Made by a program: the position numbers and the translations under genes. The notes beneath the pieces were generated by a model. That model was not told the DNA's origin and did no database searches. It saw nothing but the letters and a program-made list of their open reading frames with translations. Of a stretch of 31,396 nucleotides of DNA, positions 23,072 through 31,364 are shown in pieces. Location of the stretch: positions 1-31,396 of the forward strand of contig CAIXQV010000176.1 of assembly GCA_903921605.1 (NCBI GenBank), read 5' to 3'. This DNA is from an uncultured Planctomycetaceae bacterium. GTDB taxonomy: Bacteria; Planctomycetota; Planctomycetia; Planctomycetales; Planctomycetaceae. How positions within the stretch are numbered: the first letter of the stretch is position 1; each line of letters starts with the position of its first letter.

Positions 23072-24112
23072 TCAGTTCGCCTTGATCAACTGCAATCGCA
23101 TCAAGGTTCTGAACACGCGGACGACGTCCGAGAGCGCGACCGTGCCCAACAACTGTTTCTCGTCCTGTACGACGACGACATCGCGTTCCGTTTCGATCAG
23201 ACGGCTGAGCGCTTCAGGGAGCCGAGAGGTCGGTGAAACCGTGATCAGCCGGCTCTTTGCGATGCTCGTAACTGGCTCCGACAGAGTCGCTTCCTGACCA
23301 CTGGCCAGAAGATCAACCATCGCCGGCAAAGCACACTTATGGTCCAGCAATGAAGCACGAACAGGGGGCTGCAGAGCGACCAGAATATCATTCTGGCTGA
23401 CGACTCCCGTAATCTGATTGTTTTCGTCCAGCACCACCAGAAATCGAACGCGATTATCACGCATCATTGTGATCGCAGTGGCCACCGGTTCTCGACTGGC
23501 AATCGCAACCGGAGCACTCATCACATCTCGAACTGTTTGAGCACCCCGGCAGAAGATTTCATCGAGCGATAAGTCGCTGTCCAGATCCACCAGGCGGAGT
23601 CGCTTCAGAGGCTGCAATTGCTGAAAGACGCTGTAGTAGAGCAGCATCGCCCGAGCAAAACTGCCGGGAGTGATCATGCCTTTAAGTTGATGCGGATCGT
23701 CATAAATCAGGATCTGCTCGCAATCCTGCTGAACCAGAATCTCCAGAGCATCCAGCAGGGTAGCGGATGGGCTGAGGCTGGGTGATTGACGCGAGATGAG
23801 ATTGCAGACGTTGGTGGTCAGAATGCTGCGGTCGCGATCATTTTCTTTGAGAGTGTTCAAGTAGCGAGGCAGGCAGAGAAGAATCGTGGAGTGTTTCAGC
23901 AGTCCGATCAGATCGCCTTTCGCGGAATCGATCACCGCCACGGAATTCAATTTGGATGGATCTTTTCGGCCGACCACATCACCCAGAGTAAGCTCGGAAC
24001 TGACCACGGGAACCGGAGTCGTCATCAGTTCGGTGACAGATTTCAGCCGGGCAAAGAAGCCAAATTCATTGCGAGCCAGCTGATTGAAGAGATCAACAAC
24101 GCTTTGAACCAT
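23072..24112 (-). CDS. CBS-domain protein (four CBS motifs)
   Basis: A 346-residue soluble protein made of two CBS pairs. The motifs start near residues 28 (MTTPVPVVSSELTLGDVV), 105 (ISRQSPSLSPSATLLDAL), 195 (MSAPVAIASREPVATAIT) and 283 (ITVSPTSRLPEALSRL), each ending in a GxxxxxD/S element such as ITGVVSQNDILVAL and LLGTVALSDVVRVF. Paired CBS domains bind adenine nucleotides and act as energy or ligand sensors. No enzyme or transporter domain is attached, so it would act on a separate partner. CGAGGA lies about 9 bases before the ATG. It is transcribed away from the histidine-rich lipoprotein across a 219-base divergent promoter region. Confidence 0.85.
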   Translation of the reverse strand: MVQSVVDLFNQLARNEFGFFARLKSVTELMTTPVPVVSSELTLGDVVGRKDPSKLNSVAVIDSAKGDLIGLLKHSTILLCLPRYLNTLKENDRDRSILTTNVCNLISRQSPSLSPSATLLDALEILVQQDCEQILIYDDPHQLKGMITPGSFARAMLLYYSVFQQLQPLKRLRLVDLDSDLSLDEIFCRGAQTVRDVMSAPVAIASREPVATAITMMRDNRVRFLVVLDENNQITGVVSQNDILVALQPPVRASLLDHKCALPAMVDLLASGQEATLSEPVTSIAKSRLITVSPTSRLPEALSRLIETERDVVVVQDEKQLLGTVALSDVVRVFRTLMRLQLIKAN

Positions 24113-24331
24113 GCGCGCACCAATCCTCGTGGAAAATGGGGAATTCTGCTCAAGTTATCGTGATCCTCTGCCGGGACTTGCAGATGTTTGCTGTCAATTC
24201 GGTCCGATCAGGGTAAAATCCCGCAGCTCGCTCCATCAAGAACCTTGGCGCGTACGTAATTCCGGGGTACCAGTTTTCCCCTGATACGGTGCTGGTTTTT
24301 CTATTCAATGTCTTTTTCGGAACCCAGTGAA

Positions 24332-25030
24332 ATGCGATTTCCAACGACTCTTTCCGGACTTGCCCTGGCCGCGTTTTTCGCTGCGGGATGTGATGAGGGC
24401 AGTTACCAGGACTACAGCAAGGCTCCTTTGAGCGAAGGTCACGATCACGGACATGACCATGGTCATGATCACGGGCACGATCATGGCGGTCATGCCGGAA
24501 AGTACGGCGGGCATGTGCTTGAACTGGATGATACTCACGGTCACCATGCCGAGATGCTGTTTGACAACGCAACTCGCGACATCACACTTTACTTCTATGG
24601 CAGCGAAATCGGCGTCGGTAAGCCGGCGACAGGTCTGGCGTTCGAAATCGAAAAGGATGGAGCCGAAGTCATTCTGGAAGCCAAGGCCTCCCCGCTCGAA
24701 GGCGAAACCGAAGCCACAGCGTCACGATTCGTGGTTGCAGGCAGCCAGCTCCCTGAAGCGATCAAATCCGAAGAGCAACTGGACGGACATTTTCACGTCA
24801 CGATTGACGGAAAAGAACTCGTCGGCGAATTCCATGCTCATAGCCATGATGAGCATGCTCATGGTGAGGGCGAAGCCAAGGCGGAACAGAAGGACAATGA
24901 TCACAAGCCGGCCGAAGAAAAGTCAGAGGCCCCTGCCGCGGATGCTCCGAAGGCCGAAGCGGCTCCCGCTGCAGACGCCCCGGCCGTAGAGGCACCTAAA
25001 CCAGCTGCCGATGCTCCAAAGGCTGAGTAG
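24332..25030 (+). CDS. Histidine-rich lipoprotein, probable metal-binding
   Basis: A 232-residue protein. Lipoprotein signal with lipobox AAGC (Cys20), then five HDHG units in tandem (about 37-52) followed by further His pairs (HGHH, 69-72), a central beta-rich domain of about 100 residues (LYFYGSEIGVGKPATGLAFE), a second His patch (HAHSHDEHAHGEG) and a low-complexity Ala/Pro/Glu tail. The His arrays are suited to binding zinc, nickel, copper or cobalt at the cell surface. The ATG at 24332 is preferred because it opens the signal peptide directly; an ATG at 24308 would add eight residues. No metal transporter or regulator is adjacent; the next gene encodes an APC permease. A trafficking or buffering role is inference. 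Confidence 0.82.
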   Translation: MRFPTTLSGLALAAFFAAGCDEGSYQDYSKAPLSEGHDHGHDHGHDHGHDHGGHAGKYGGHVLELDDTHGHHAEMLFDNATRDITLYFYGSEIGVGKPATGLAFEIEKDGAEVILEAKASPLEGETEATASRFVVAGSQLPEAIKSEEQLDGHFHVTIDGKELVGEFHAHSHDEHAHGEGEAKAEQKDNDHKPAEEKSEAPAADAPKAEAAPAADAPAVEAPKPAADAPKAE

Positions 25031-25055
25031 TGCAACTTCAACACTTGACCTGCAA

Positions 25056-25111
25056 GTAGGATGGGCATTCTTGCCCGTCGAAACTCAGTCGGACAAGAAT
25101 GTCCAACCTAC
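25056..25111. repeat. REP-like bipartite inverted repeat
   Basis: An 18-base arm starting GTAGGATGGGCATTC pairs with a right arm ending GTCCAACCTAC, with two mismatches, around a 20-base centre. Each arm is itself a small hairpin: GGGCA-TTCT-TGCCC on the left and GGACA-AGAA-TGTCC on the right. This two-headed form is typical of dispersed palindromic elements. It begins 25 bases after the histidine-rich lipoprotein gene. Confidence 0.75.
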
Positions 25112-25167
25112 ATATCAGGTTTTGATAAAGCACTCGTGTTGACTGCACGAATGCTGAGGAGGCGTTG

Positions 25168-25190
25168 CTGTTCGTGTTGATCACGAACAG
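25168..25190 (+). terminator. Perfect 9-bp hairpin before the permease gene
   Basis: CTGTTCGTG and CACGAACAG pair perfectly around TTGAT. A short pyrimidine-rich stretch (GGCTGTCTTT) follows, which is a weak T tract. It may end transcription of the lipoprotein gene or lie in the leader of the permease gene, 54 bases ahead of its ATG. Confidence 0.5.
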
Positions 25191-25244
25191 GGCTGTCTTT
25201 CCCACGATGCGATAAGTTTGCTTCTCCAAATCGGGCATTGACCT

Positions 25245-26570
25245 ATGAAACCGGATGCTCGCTTCGGGCTGACAACTCTGACCTGCGTCGTCATTGCCAG
25301 CATGATTGGGTCCGGTGTGTTTACGACCTCCGGATTCTCCATCGCGGCCCTCGGTTCTGCGGAACGGGTTTTGGTTGCCTGGTGTATTGGCGGTGTCGTC
25401 GCAATCTGCGGAGCGATCGCGTACGGAGAACTGGCCCGTCGGCTGCCAGTCTCGGGAGGCGAATACCTTTATCTCAGTCGGCAGTTGCATCCGTTCGCAG
25501 GCTTTCTGGCAGGCTGGATTTCGCTGACCGCGGGGTTCAGCGGGGCCATCGCCATGGCCGCGATTACATTTGAAGCCTATGCGGTCCCGGAATCCATTCG
25601 CCCTGCATGGTTTTTACCGAACAGCGTTGCCGTCGCTTCCATTCTGATCTTCGGATTCGGGCACGCGTTTCTGGTCAGACTTTTTGCCGCCATCCAAAAC
25701 GCCGTCGTGGGAATCAAGCTCATCGCACTGACCACGTTTCTGATCGCAGCCGCCACTCAGATTTCGTCGCGACAATGGTATTGGGCACCGCTCGAAGACA
25801 ACCTGCCACCCGCATGGTCGATGGCGACGTTCACAGCCATGGCCGGATCGGTCATGTGGATTTCTCTCAGCTACGCCGGGTTCAATGCCGCCGTGTATAT
25901 CGCGTCCGAAGTAAAAGATCCCGAAGTCACGGTCCCGCGTTCATTATGGCTCGGAACAATTCTTGTCACGGTTCTGTATATTTCTCTCAATGCCGTTTTT
26001 GTTTCCGCCGTTCCCGCGTCCGAGCTGGCAGGGAAGCCCGAGATTGCTGCGATCGCGGCCAAGGCTGTTGGTGGTAATTCGATGGAACTACTGATCCGCT
26101 GTGCGATCGGACTCGGAACTCTGTCGTCGGTGGCGGGAATGATTATGACCGGTCCGCGAGTCTTCTCGCGAATGGCCGATGATGGCGTGTTCCCGGCCAT
26201 GTTTCGAACCGGACCGAACTCGATCAGTCGAACCGTTCTGCTGCAGACAGTCATCGCAGCCAGTCTGGTGATGGTGAGTAATCTGTCGGAGCTTCTGGGA
26301 TATCTCAGCACAACCCTGGCACTCTCATCGGCGGTGGCAGTCTTTACTCTGCTGTTGCCTGCAAAGCGCTCCGCCGCCGAGTCGGATCGACCGATGTCGA
26401 CTGCAGTCAGACTTTGTGCGATCACTTATGTCGCATCGACGATTGTGATCGCCGGACTGATGGCAAAGAATGAGCCAGCCGATCTGAAGGCCACGGGAAT
26501 AACACTGCTGCTGGGTGGAATCTTGTGGCTTTTCAGTCGCGGACGATTTCTGCCGGAAAACAAAGGGTGA
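25245..26570 (+). CDS. APC-family amino acid permease
   Basis: A 441-residue integral membrane protein with about 12 hydrophobic segments. The first segment carries IASMIGSGVFTTSG, the APC hallmark G-S/T-G in the broken helix 1. Helix 2-3 shows CGAIAYGELARRLPVSGGEY, and GFNAAVYIASEVKDPEVTVPRS in the middle matches the conserved E-V-x-x-P loop. Family members exchange or import amino acids or related amines by secondary transport; the exact substrate is unknown. No good ribosome site is seen before the ATG. It stands between two hairpins and is probably a single-gene unit. Confidence 0.88.
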   Translation: MKPDARFGLTTLTCVVIASMIGSGVFTTSGFSIAALGSAERVLVAWCIGGVVAICGAIAYGELARRLPVSGGEYLYLSRQLHPFAGFLAGWISLTAGFSGAIAMAAITFEAYAVPESIRPAWFLPNSVAVASILIFGFGHAFLVRLFAAIQNAVVGIKLIALTTFLIAAATQISSRQWYWAPLEDNLPPAWSMATFTAMAGSVMWISLSYAGFNAAVYIASEVKDPEVTVPRSLWLGTILVTVLYISLNAVFVSAVPASELAGKPEIAAIAAKAVGGNSMELLIRCAIGLGTLSSVAGMIMTGPRVFSRMADDGVFPAMFRTGPNSISRTVLLQTVIAASLVMVSNLSELLGYLSTTLALSSAVAVFTLLLPAKRSAAESDRPMSTAVRLCAITYVASTIVIAGLMAKNEPADLKATGITLLLGGILWLFSRGRFLPENKG

Positions 26571-26589
26571 GAGATTCTTTCTGACTTCT

Positions 26590-26616
26590 ATGAGCCCCGG
26601 ATTGGCGGGCTCATTT
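26590..26616 (+). terminator. Probable terminator after the permease gene
   Basis: ATGAGCCC pairs perfectly with GGGCTCAT around a nine-base loop, followed by TT and mixed sequence. It lies 20 bases after the permease stop codon. Confidence 0.6.
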
Positions 26617-26726
26617 GACTCGGAGATCATCATCCGTTGTGATGCCTGCTCACTTGGGCTGACAAAGAGCCCGCTCTTTCCCCACCTCTTGCTTCCACGC
26701 CCGTTCGACCTTTACGGAGCAAAACA

Positions 26727-27713
26727 ATGAATTCTCGTCGCCAGTTTCTTTCGACATCAGCCGCAGCGGCTGTTGCCGTCGCACTTAACAAAACAGTCAA
26801 CGCATCCGCCAACGAAGCGGCGGCGGATATCCCGATCGTGGATACTCATCAGCATCTTTGGGATTTGTCTCAGGTTCAGCCCCCATGGCTTTCTGGAGCA
26901 CCAAAGATTCTGAGCCAGACTTATGGTCTCGCCGAATACGCCAAAGCGACAGAAGGTCTGAATGTCGTGCAGGCTGTTTACATGGAAGTGGACGTCGCTC
27001 CTGAAGATCAGGTCAAAGAAGCCGACACACTGTTGGAGATCTGTCGCAGCAAGAAAGGTCCCACAGTCGCCGCAGTGATTTCAGGACGACCAGGACAGGA
27101 ATCGTTTGCTCCTTACATTCGACGATATGCCAAAGACAAAGAGATCAAAGGTGTGCGCCAAGTGTTGCATGCGGAAACTGCTGAAAAGGCCATGTGCCTG
27201 AAGCCGCAGTTCGTGGCATCAATCAAACTATTGGGCGAACTGGGGCTCAGCTTCGACTTGTGCATGCGAGCAGGCGAACTCTCTGACGGCCTCGCTCTCG
27301 CGAAGCAATGTCCCGGAACACGTTTCATTGTGGACCATTGCGGCAACGCGGATCCGTCAGTCTTCCTGAAGAATGCCGCAGGCGATAAGCCAGCTCACGA
27401 TCCACAAAAATGGCGCGACGATATCAAGGCTCTGGCCGATCAGGAGAACGTGATTTGCAAGATCAGCGGCATTATTGCCCGTGCTCCCAAGGGAGTTGCA
27501 TTCGTTGAATCACTCGCGCCGATTGTCAACCACTGCCTCGATAGCTTCGGTCCTGATCGAGTCATCTTTGGCGGTGACTGGCCTGTGTGTCTGCTTGGCG
27601 GAAGCTACAAAGACTGGGTGACCACCCTGCGACAAATTATTTCCAGCCGCCCGATTGCAGATCAGAAGAAACTACTGTACCAGAACGCCCGCAAGTTTTA
27701 TGGGCTTTCATAG
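26727..27713 (+). CDS. Tat-exported amidohydrolase (TIM-barrel, lactonase-like)
   Basis: A 328-residue protein with a Tat-like signal (SRRQFLS, followed by an Ala/Val-rich hydrophobic stretch to about residue 27). The mature part is an amidohydrolase-2 TIM barrel: VDTHQHLWD gives the metal His41 and His43, IVDHCGN gives His204, and FGGDWPVC gives the catalytic Asp284. This pattern is closest to L-fuconolactonase and 2-pyrone-4,6-dicarboxylate lactonase type enzymes, so hydrolysis of a sugar lactone is plausible, but the substrate is not shown. GGAG at 26716-26719 lies 7 bases before the ATG. Its last six bases overlap the end of the convergent gene at 27708. Confidence 0.87.
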   Translation: MNSRRQFLSTSAAAAVAVALNKTVNASANEAAADIPIVDTHQHLWDLSQVQPPWLSGAPKILSQTYGLAEYAKATEGLNVVQAVYMEVDVAPEDQVKEADTLLEICRSKKGPTVAAVISGRPGQESFAPYIRRYAKDKEIKGVRQVLHAETAEKAMCLKPQFVASIKLLGELGLSFDLCMRAGELSDGLALAKQCPGTRFIVDHCGNADPSVFLKNAAGDKPAHDPQKWRDDIKALADQENVICKISGIIARAPKGVAFVESLAPIVNHCLDSFGPDRVIFGGDWPVCLLGGSYKDWVTTLRQIISSRPIADQKKLLYQNARKFYGLS

Positions 27714-28196
27714 AACCCGACACTGAATCACCAGAGAGAGTCCAGCACTGCAAAGCGCCCAAACGGCGAAGGCAATGATCCATTGCCTTCGCCGCTGACG
27801 TTTAAACACTTCCGTTGGTGCCGATTCCATCTGTGAATGAATGTCATCCGCGTCCTTCTTATCTGGAGAATCGTAGACACCGTCGCTGCCAGGTGTGGAT
27901 ACCCGATAGTGACCGCCCGGCATCACTTCGACACGATAGGAATTGCCCCAGATATCCTTTCGAGTAGCAATTGGCTGTAAGGCTTCAACAGGATTTGCCG
28001 CAATCTCCGCAGCGATGCGTCTGGTCTCATGCCATGTCTGGATTCTCCTCGCTTCTTCTCGGCCAATGTCGAAATGCGGAAGAAGATTAAGGAAGATCGG
28101 AACAGGAAGAGTGACCAACGCACTTAGAAGCAGGCGGACCACGGCTTTGAACCAGTCGAACGCGTCCCACCCGGAAAACAGCTTAAGTGGACCCAC
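27708..28196 (-). CDS. Two-TM protein with a GspG/pseudopilin-like C-terminal core
   Basis: A 162-residue protein starting with GTG; AAAGGTG lies about 7 bases upstream. One membrane segment is at about 17-38 and another at about 138-157. Between them residues 80-120 read DIWGNSYRVEV... YRVSTPGSDGVYD... DADDIHS, the pattern of the GspG-type pseudopilin C-terminal domain (D-x-WG-x-x-Y, S-x-G-x-DG, and a D-D-I calcium site). Unlike GspG it has no prepilin cleavage motif and carries a second membrane helix after the core. It ends by a 6-base convergent overlap with the amidohydrolase gene, and its 3' part contains a perfect 14-base inverted repeat. No type II secretion genes are nearby. Function is unknown. 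Confidence 0.7.
   Translation of the reverse strand: MGPLKLFSGWDAFDWFKAVVRLLLSALVTLPVPIFLNLLPHFDIGREEARRIQTWHETRRIAAEIAANPVEALQPIATRKDIWGNSYRVEVMPGGHYRVSTPGSDGVYDSPDKKDADDIHSQMESAPTEVFKRQRRRQWIIAFAVWALCSAGLSLVIQCRVL
27764..27794. repeat. Perfect 14-bp inverted repeat inside a gene end
   Basis: CGGCGAAGGCAATG and CATTGCCTTCGCCG pair perfectly around ATC. It lies inside the 3' part of the minus-strand gene and 51 bases after the stop of the plus-strand amidohydrolase. No T run follows on the plus strand. Possibly an intragenic transcription end for the amidohydrolase. Confidence 0.75.
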
Positions 28197-28272
28197 AAAC
28201 GCACCTTTGATCGCACTGCTATTGCCGCATGCTTTGCAAACAGCGACTCATCGCTGGTTACAAAATCGACAT

Positions 28273-29988
28273 CTATTCAATCCTGTTTGTTTCACCCGTT
28301 GCGATGATCTTAGAGTGAAACTGCGACAACGGGAAATATTCGCTCGTCAGTGAACCCGCGGGGCTGTCAACTTCAAACATGACGTAGCTGCCGGATCGGA
28401 AGACAGGCCGCTGGTTATACGGAAAGAATAACTTCGACTTGCCGGCTTCCAACGCGGCAGGCAAAAGCATATTCGGGGGCACGTCGTCTTCCCAGCCGTC
28501 TTCCCTCAGATTCGCCACGACATACCGAACATGGCAGCGTTCAGTTTCCTGCAGCATCTCAACACGTCGGCGAGGAAAACAGCGGGCCAGCACGTCGAGG
28601 TACACAAATCGCGTGGGCGGATTATATTTCAGTCGTGGATAGAGATGAATCAGGTTTCCGTTGTAGGCCAGTAACTCGCGATCAGGAATACTCATTTCGC
28701 GAAGGTGATCGATTAACGGTTCGAGTTCCGTCCAACACGGGAACGGACTCTGCGAAATCGAATCCTTGACATCGGTCGGTAATGAACCGTAAACGCAAGC
28801 AGAGAAACACGGTTGGAGATATGTCACGCGACTCTTAATGCTGCCCCCTGAACTCACGATCGACATGAGCACAATCACACAGGCAAGGCCTGAAGCCAAA
28901 CTAAACGGGAATCTCGCGGCAGCCTCTGATCTCACTTGAGAAGCGACGGCGATTTGTAGTCCACGAAATAGCTCTGTCACCAAACGAATACAGATGGTGA
29001 TCGCCAGGATTATTCCGGGCACATGGACGTAATCAAAGAGTTGTTGCAATAACACCGCCTGCAGTAACCATCCAAGATAACAGGCACACAGCAGTGATCG
29101 ACGGTTTCTGATACTGATCACGATCGCGGGCAGATGGAACATCACCCAGGGCCAGAATCGTGACGCATGAGCCTGAAAACGTTCCAGATTCCAGCGACTT
29201 CGCCCGGCCTGATAATAGTCACCATTCCAGGAAGTCATCATTTCCACGAAGTACGTCCAGCAACCGGCATGGACCATCCAAAGTATTCCAAGCAATCCCA
29301 CGACTGCGCCGGCCGCAATGACGTACCCAGAATGCTTCAGCCACGATTGGGTTGAAGCGAACTGACTCCGCGAAGCCAGCATCACTGCCACAGCAGGGAT
29401 CGCCACGAATGGCTTGATCCAGAATGCGACGGCCCACAAGCCACCCTCAAGAAGCGCCTGCAGCAGAAAATTTCGCCCATGGTGATCGCCTGGAACGAAT
29501 GCTGGCTGTGATGTCGCATTCCCGAACTGAACACAACACATCTTTCGCGTGGCCACGGCCAACAGACATGACAGCAACATCCACGTGTCGCGCTGACAGT
29601 GGCACCATTCTGAGGTGCCCATGTAGAACACCAATAACAACGACGCCAGTACAGCCATCGAAGCGTCCTGCAGTCGTCGCGAGCCTGTTCCACTAGCAAC
29701 AGCGCGACAGAGTATTCCCGTGATGCCAATCACGATGACAAGATCGAAGACTCTCAGCACCTGATCCGACTCGCCGAAGAGGCTGCGGACGATGGCATGG
29801 ATCCAGACGACCCCAGGAAGGTTGGGCTCGATGATGTCGCGGTAGAGCACTCCGCCATGAATCAGACAGTGAGCCTGCAGATCGTACAAGACAGCATCCG
29901 GCGTCAACGGCATCTGCAGAAACACGGGCACCTGCAGCATCAGCAACAGCGCGGGGATTGCCCAGAAGATGATGGCCCTGCGGGACAT
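28273..29988 (-). CDS. Polytopic membrane protein, GT-C glycosyltransferase-like
   Basis: A 571-residue protein with about 9-11 hydrophobic segments followed by a soluble C-terminal part of about 150 residues. The first extracytoplasmic loop (TPDAVLYDLQAHCLIHGG... LYRD) has the acidic residue plus Tyr/His/Gly pattern of GT-C enzymes such as the mannosyltransferase-like ArnT/PMT group, with Asp31 as possible catalytic residue. Such enzymes move sugars from lipid-linked donors outside the membrane. Only this loop supports the assignment, so it is tentative; it could be an uncharacterised membrane protein. No ribosome site is evident before the ATG. The GspG-like gene follows 76 bases downstream on the same strand. 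Confidence 0.6.
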   Translation of the reverse strand: MSRRAIIFWAIPALLLMLQVPVFLQMPLTPDAVLYDLQAHCLIHGGVLYRDIIEPNLPGVVWIHAIVRSLFGESDQVLRVFDLVIVIGITGILCRAVASGTGSRRLQDASMAVLASLLLVFYMGTSEWCHCQRDTWMLLSCLLAVATRKMCCVQFGNATSQPAFVPGDHHGRNFLLQALLEGGLWAVAFWIKPFVAIPAVAVMLASRSQFASTQSWLKHSGYVIAAGAVVGLLGILWMVHAGCWTYFVEMMTSWNGDYYQAGRSRWNLERFQAHASRFWPWVMFHLPAIVISIRNRRSLLCACYLGWLLQAVLLQQLFDYVHVPGIILAITICIRLVTELFRGLQIAVASQVRSEAAARFPFSLASGLACVIVLMSIVSSGGSIKSRVTYLQPCFSACVYGSLPTDVKDSISQSPFPCWTELEPLIDHLREMSIPDRELLAYNGNLIHLYPRLKYNPPTRFVYLDVLARCFPRRRVEMLQETERCHVRYVVANLREDGWEDDVPPNMLLPAALEAGKSKLFFPYNQRPVFRSGSYVMFEVDSPAGSLTSEYFPLSQFHSKIIATGETNRIE

Positions 29989-30445
29989 GCGAGAATCGAC
30001 TAGCTGATGATCAAGAACAAAGGGAACACGCTGAATTGCCGCTCTTCTGAGCGTACTTCATGGTTCCACGGTCGCTCCGAAATTGCAGCTACACGTTGCA
30101 AAACGTAAACATTTCCTCGGTTTCCGGGCTATGGAATCAGCGGCCCACGATACTGGCAATGTCGTGTCATGTCAGCTCTGATGGTTATACCGGTTATTCA
30201 GACCAATTTACCGCAGGATACGGAGAGTCCAAGGTCGTTCTATTCCGGCGGGAACTGCCGATCAAGCTGCAGGAATATGCTGTTCCAGAGTCGCACTCAG
30301 CAGTCTCTGAGCAGGTACACTCTATCGGTAAAATGAATCTCTCCAACGGAAGGATTTTCTCTCCTCGAAATTCACGACCAACGTTTTTTTGGACGATCCC
30401 CAAGGGTAGGGACTAGAGCACTCGAAGTCGTTTGAGAGTACCGAC
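29989..30445. other. Divergent intergenic region without a convincing gene
   Basis: About 457 bases between the divergent GT-C-like gene and the FHA gene. A 118-codon plus-strand frame (30060-30416) and shorter minus-strand frames exist but show no domain, no ribosome site and unlikely composition. Promoters for both flanking genes should be here; I could not place them. Confidence 0.5.
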
Positions 30446-31195
30446 GTGCAAGAGATTACACCATTTCTGCCGGGAGATACGGTCGCATATTTGCGGCTGG
30501 CGGATGAGGAACGGAAGTTTCCTTTTCGTCCGATTAGTCCCGGTCTGTTCCTGATTGGCCAAGGCCCCGGCTGCGATCTTCGACTCGGCCTGGAAGAGAT
30601 GCCGCCGATTCATTCGGCGATACAAATGTCTGATTCAGGCGCGGAGCTCACAAAGATAGCCGAGTCCCCTGAACTGCTCGTCAACGGCGAACCCGTCGAT
30701 CATCTGTTCCTCGAACATGGTGACCTGATCGAGGTTGGTGATGTGCGTCTGGCATTTTTTCTCTGCAATCACTCAGCCGCTAACGCTGCAGAACGCCCCA
30801 TCGAGCACAGTAAGTTGTCAGCTCGACAACTGATCGACGGTCTTGAGTTTGAGTTGGATCTGCTGGATGCTGATAGTAACCGGACTGATCGAATTAGTGA
30901 ACTACTGAAAGCCGCTCAGCAAGCTGTTGATGCGTGCCAGTTCGCTCAAACGATTCGTTTCGCCGACTACGCCGCAACGAAAGCCGTTCCGGAAGCCGCT
31001 CCGCCGTCAGATTCTTACATGCAGGTTCTGAATCGCCTGTCATCTCAGGAAACGCGGCTCGATGAAATCTGCAATGTGCTTGAGCAGGTTGTGCATCAGC
31101 AGCAGATGATCGCCACTGCATTGCAGTGCGTCGTTGAACGCCTCGACGATATGCGTTCCGGAGCACAGCCCGGTTCGATGCGAGCGAGTGCTTAG
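30446..31195 (+). CDS. Degenerate FHA-domain protein with C-terminal coiled coil
   Basis: A 249-residue protein starting with GTG. Residues about 15-110 follow the FHA fold: LFLIGQGPGCDLRLG, IHSAIQ, LLVNGEPVDHLFLEHGDLIEVGDVRLAF. The phosphothreonine-contact residues are not canonical: the usual GR is GQ (residues 38-39), and the Ser of S-x-x-H is Pro (53, with His56 kept). Asn80-Gly81 is retained. After a linker, residues about 120-235 are helical and look coiled-coil (RISELLKAAQQAVDACQF, LNRLSSQETRLDEICNVLEQVV). It may be a scaffold that no longer binds phosphopeptides, or binds them weakly. No kinase, phosphatase or secretion gene is within view. The assignment rests on the fold pattern. 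Confidence 0.75.
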   Translation: MQEITPFLPGDTVAYLRLADEERKFPFRPISPGLFLIGQGPGCDLRLGLEEMPPIHSAIQMSDSGAELTKIAESPELLVNGEPVDHLFLEHGDLIEVGDVRLAFFLCNHSAANAAERPIEHSKLSARQLIDGLEFELDLLDADSNRTDRISELLKAAQQAVDACQFAQTIRFADYAATKAVPEAAPPSDSYMQVLNRLSSQETRLDEICNVLEQVVHQQQMIATALQCVVERLDDMRSGAQPGSMRASA

Positions 31196-31364
31196 CGCGC
31201 TGACAGCCATGTTTGGCTGATTGTCCACCGGACTGAGTGAAGCGAGTTCCAGCATCGCCCCCTGGACGACGAAAACAGCATTTTTCGGAGTACGTTCAGC
31301 AGAGCATTCATCACTGAACAGTGGTTGTTTGTTTCGGGCAGACCTCCAAACTATTCTGCACAGT

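Noticed and set aside
24440..24490. Short tandem units that might suggest a CRISPR or satellite
   Set aside because: They are the in-frame codons of the HDHG metal-binding repeat; there are no spacers.
30060..30416. 118-codon frame upstream of the FHA gene
   Set aside because: No ribosome site, no recognisable motif, and it occupies the only space for the divergent promoters.
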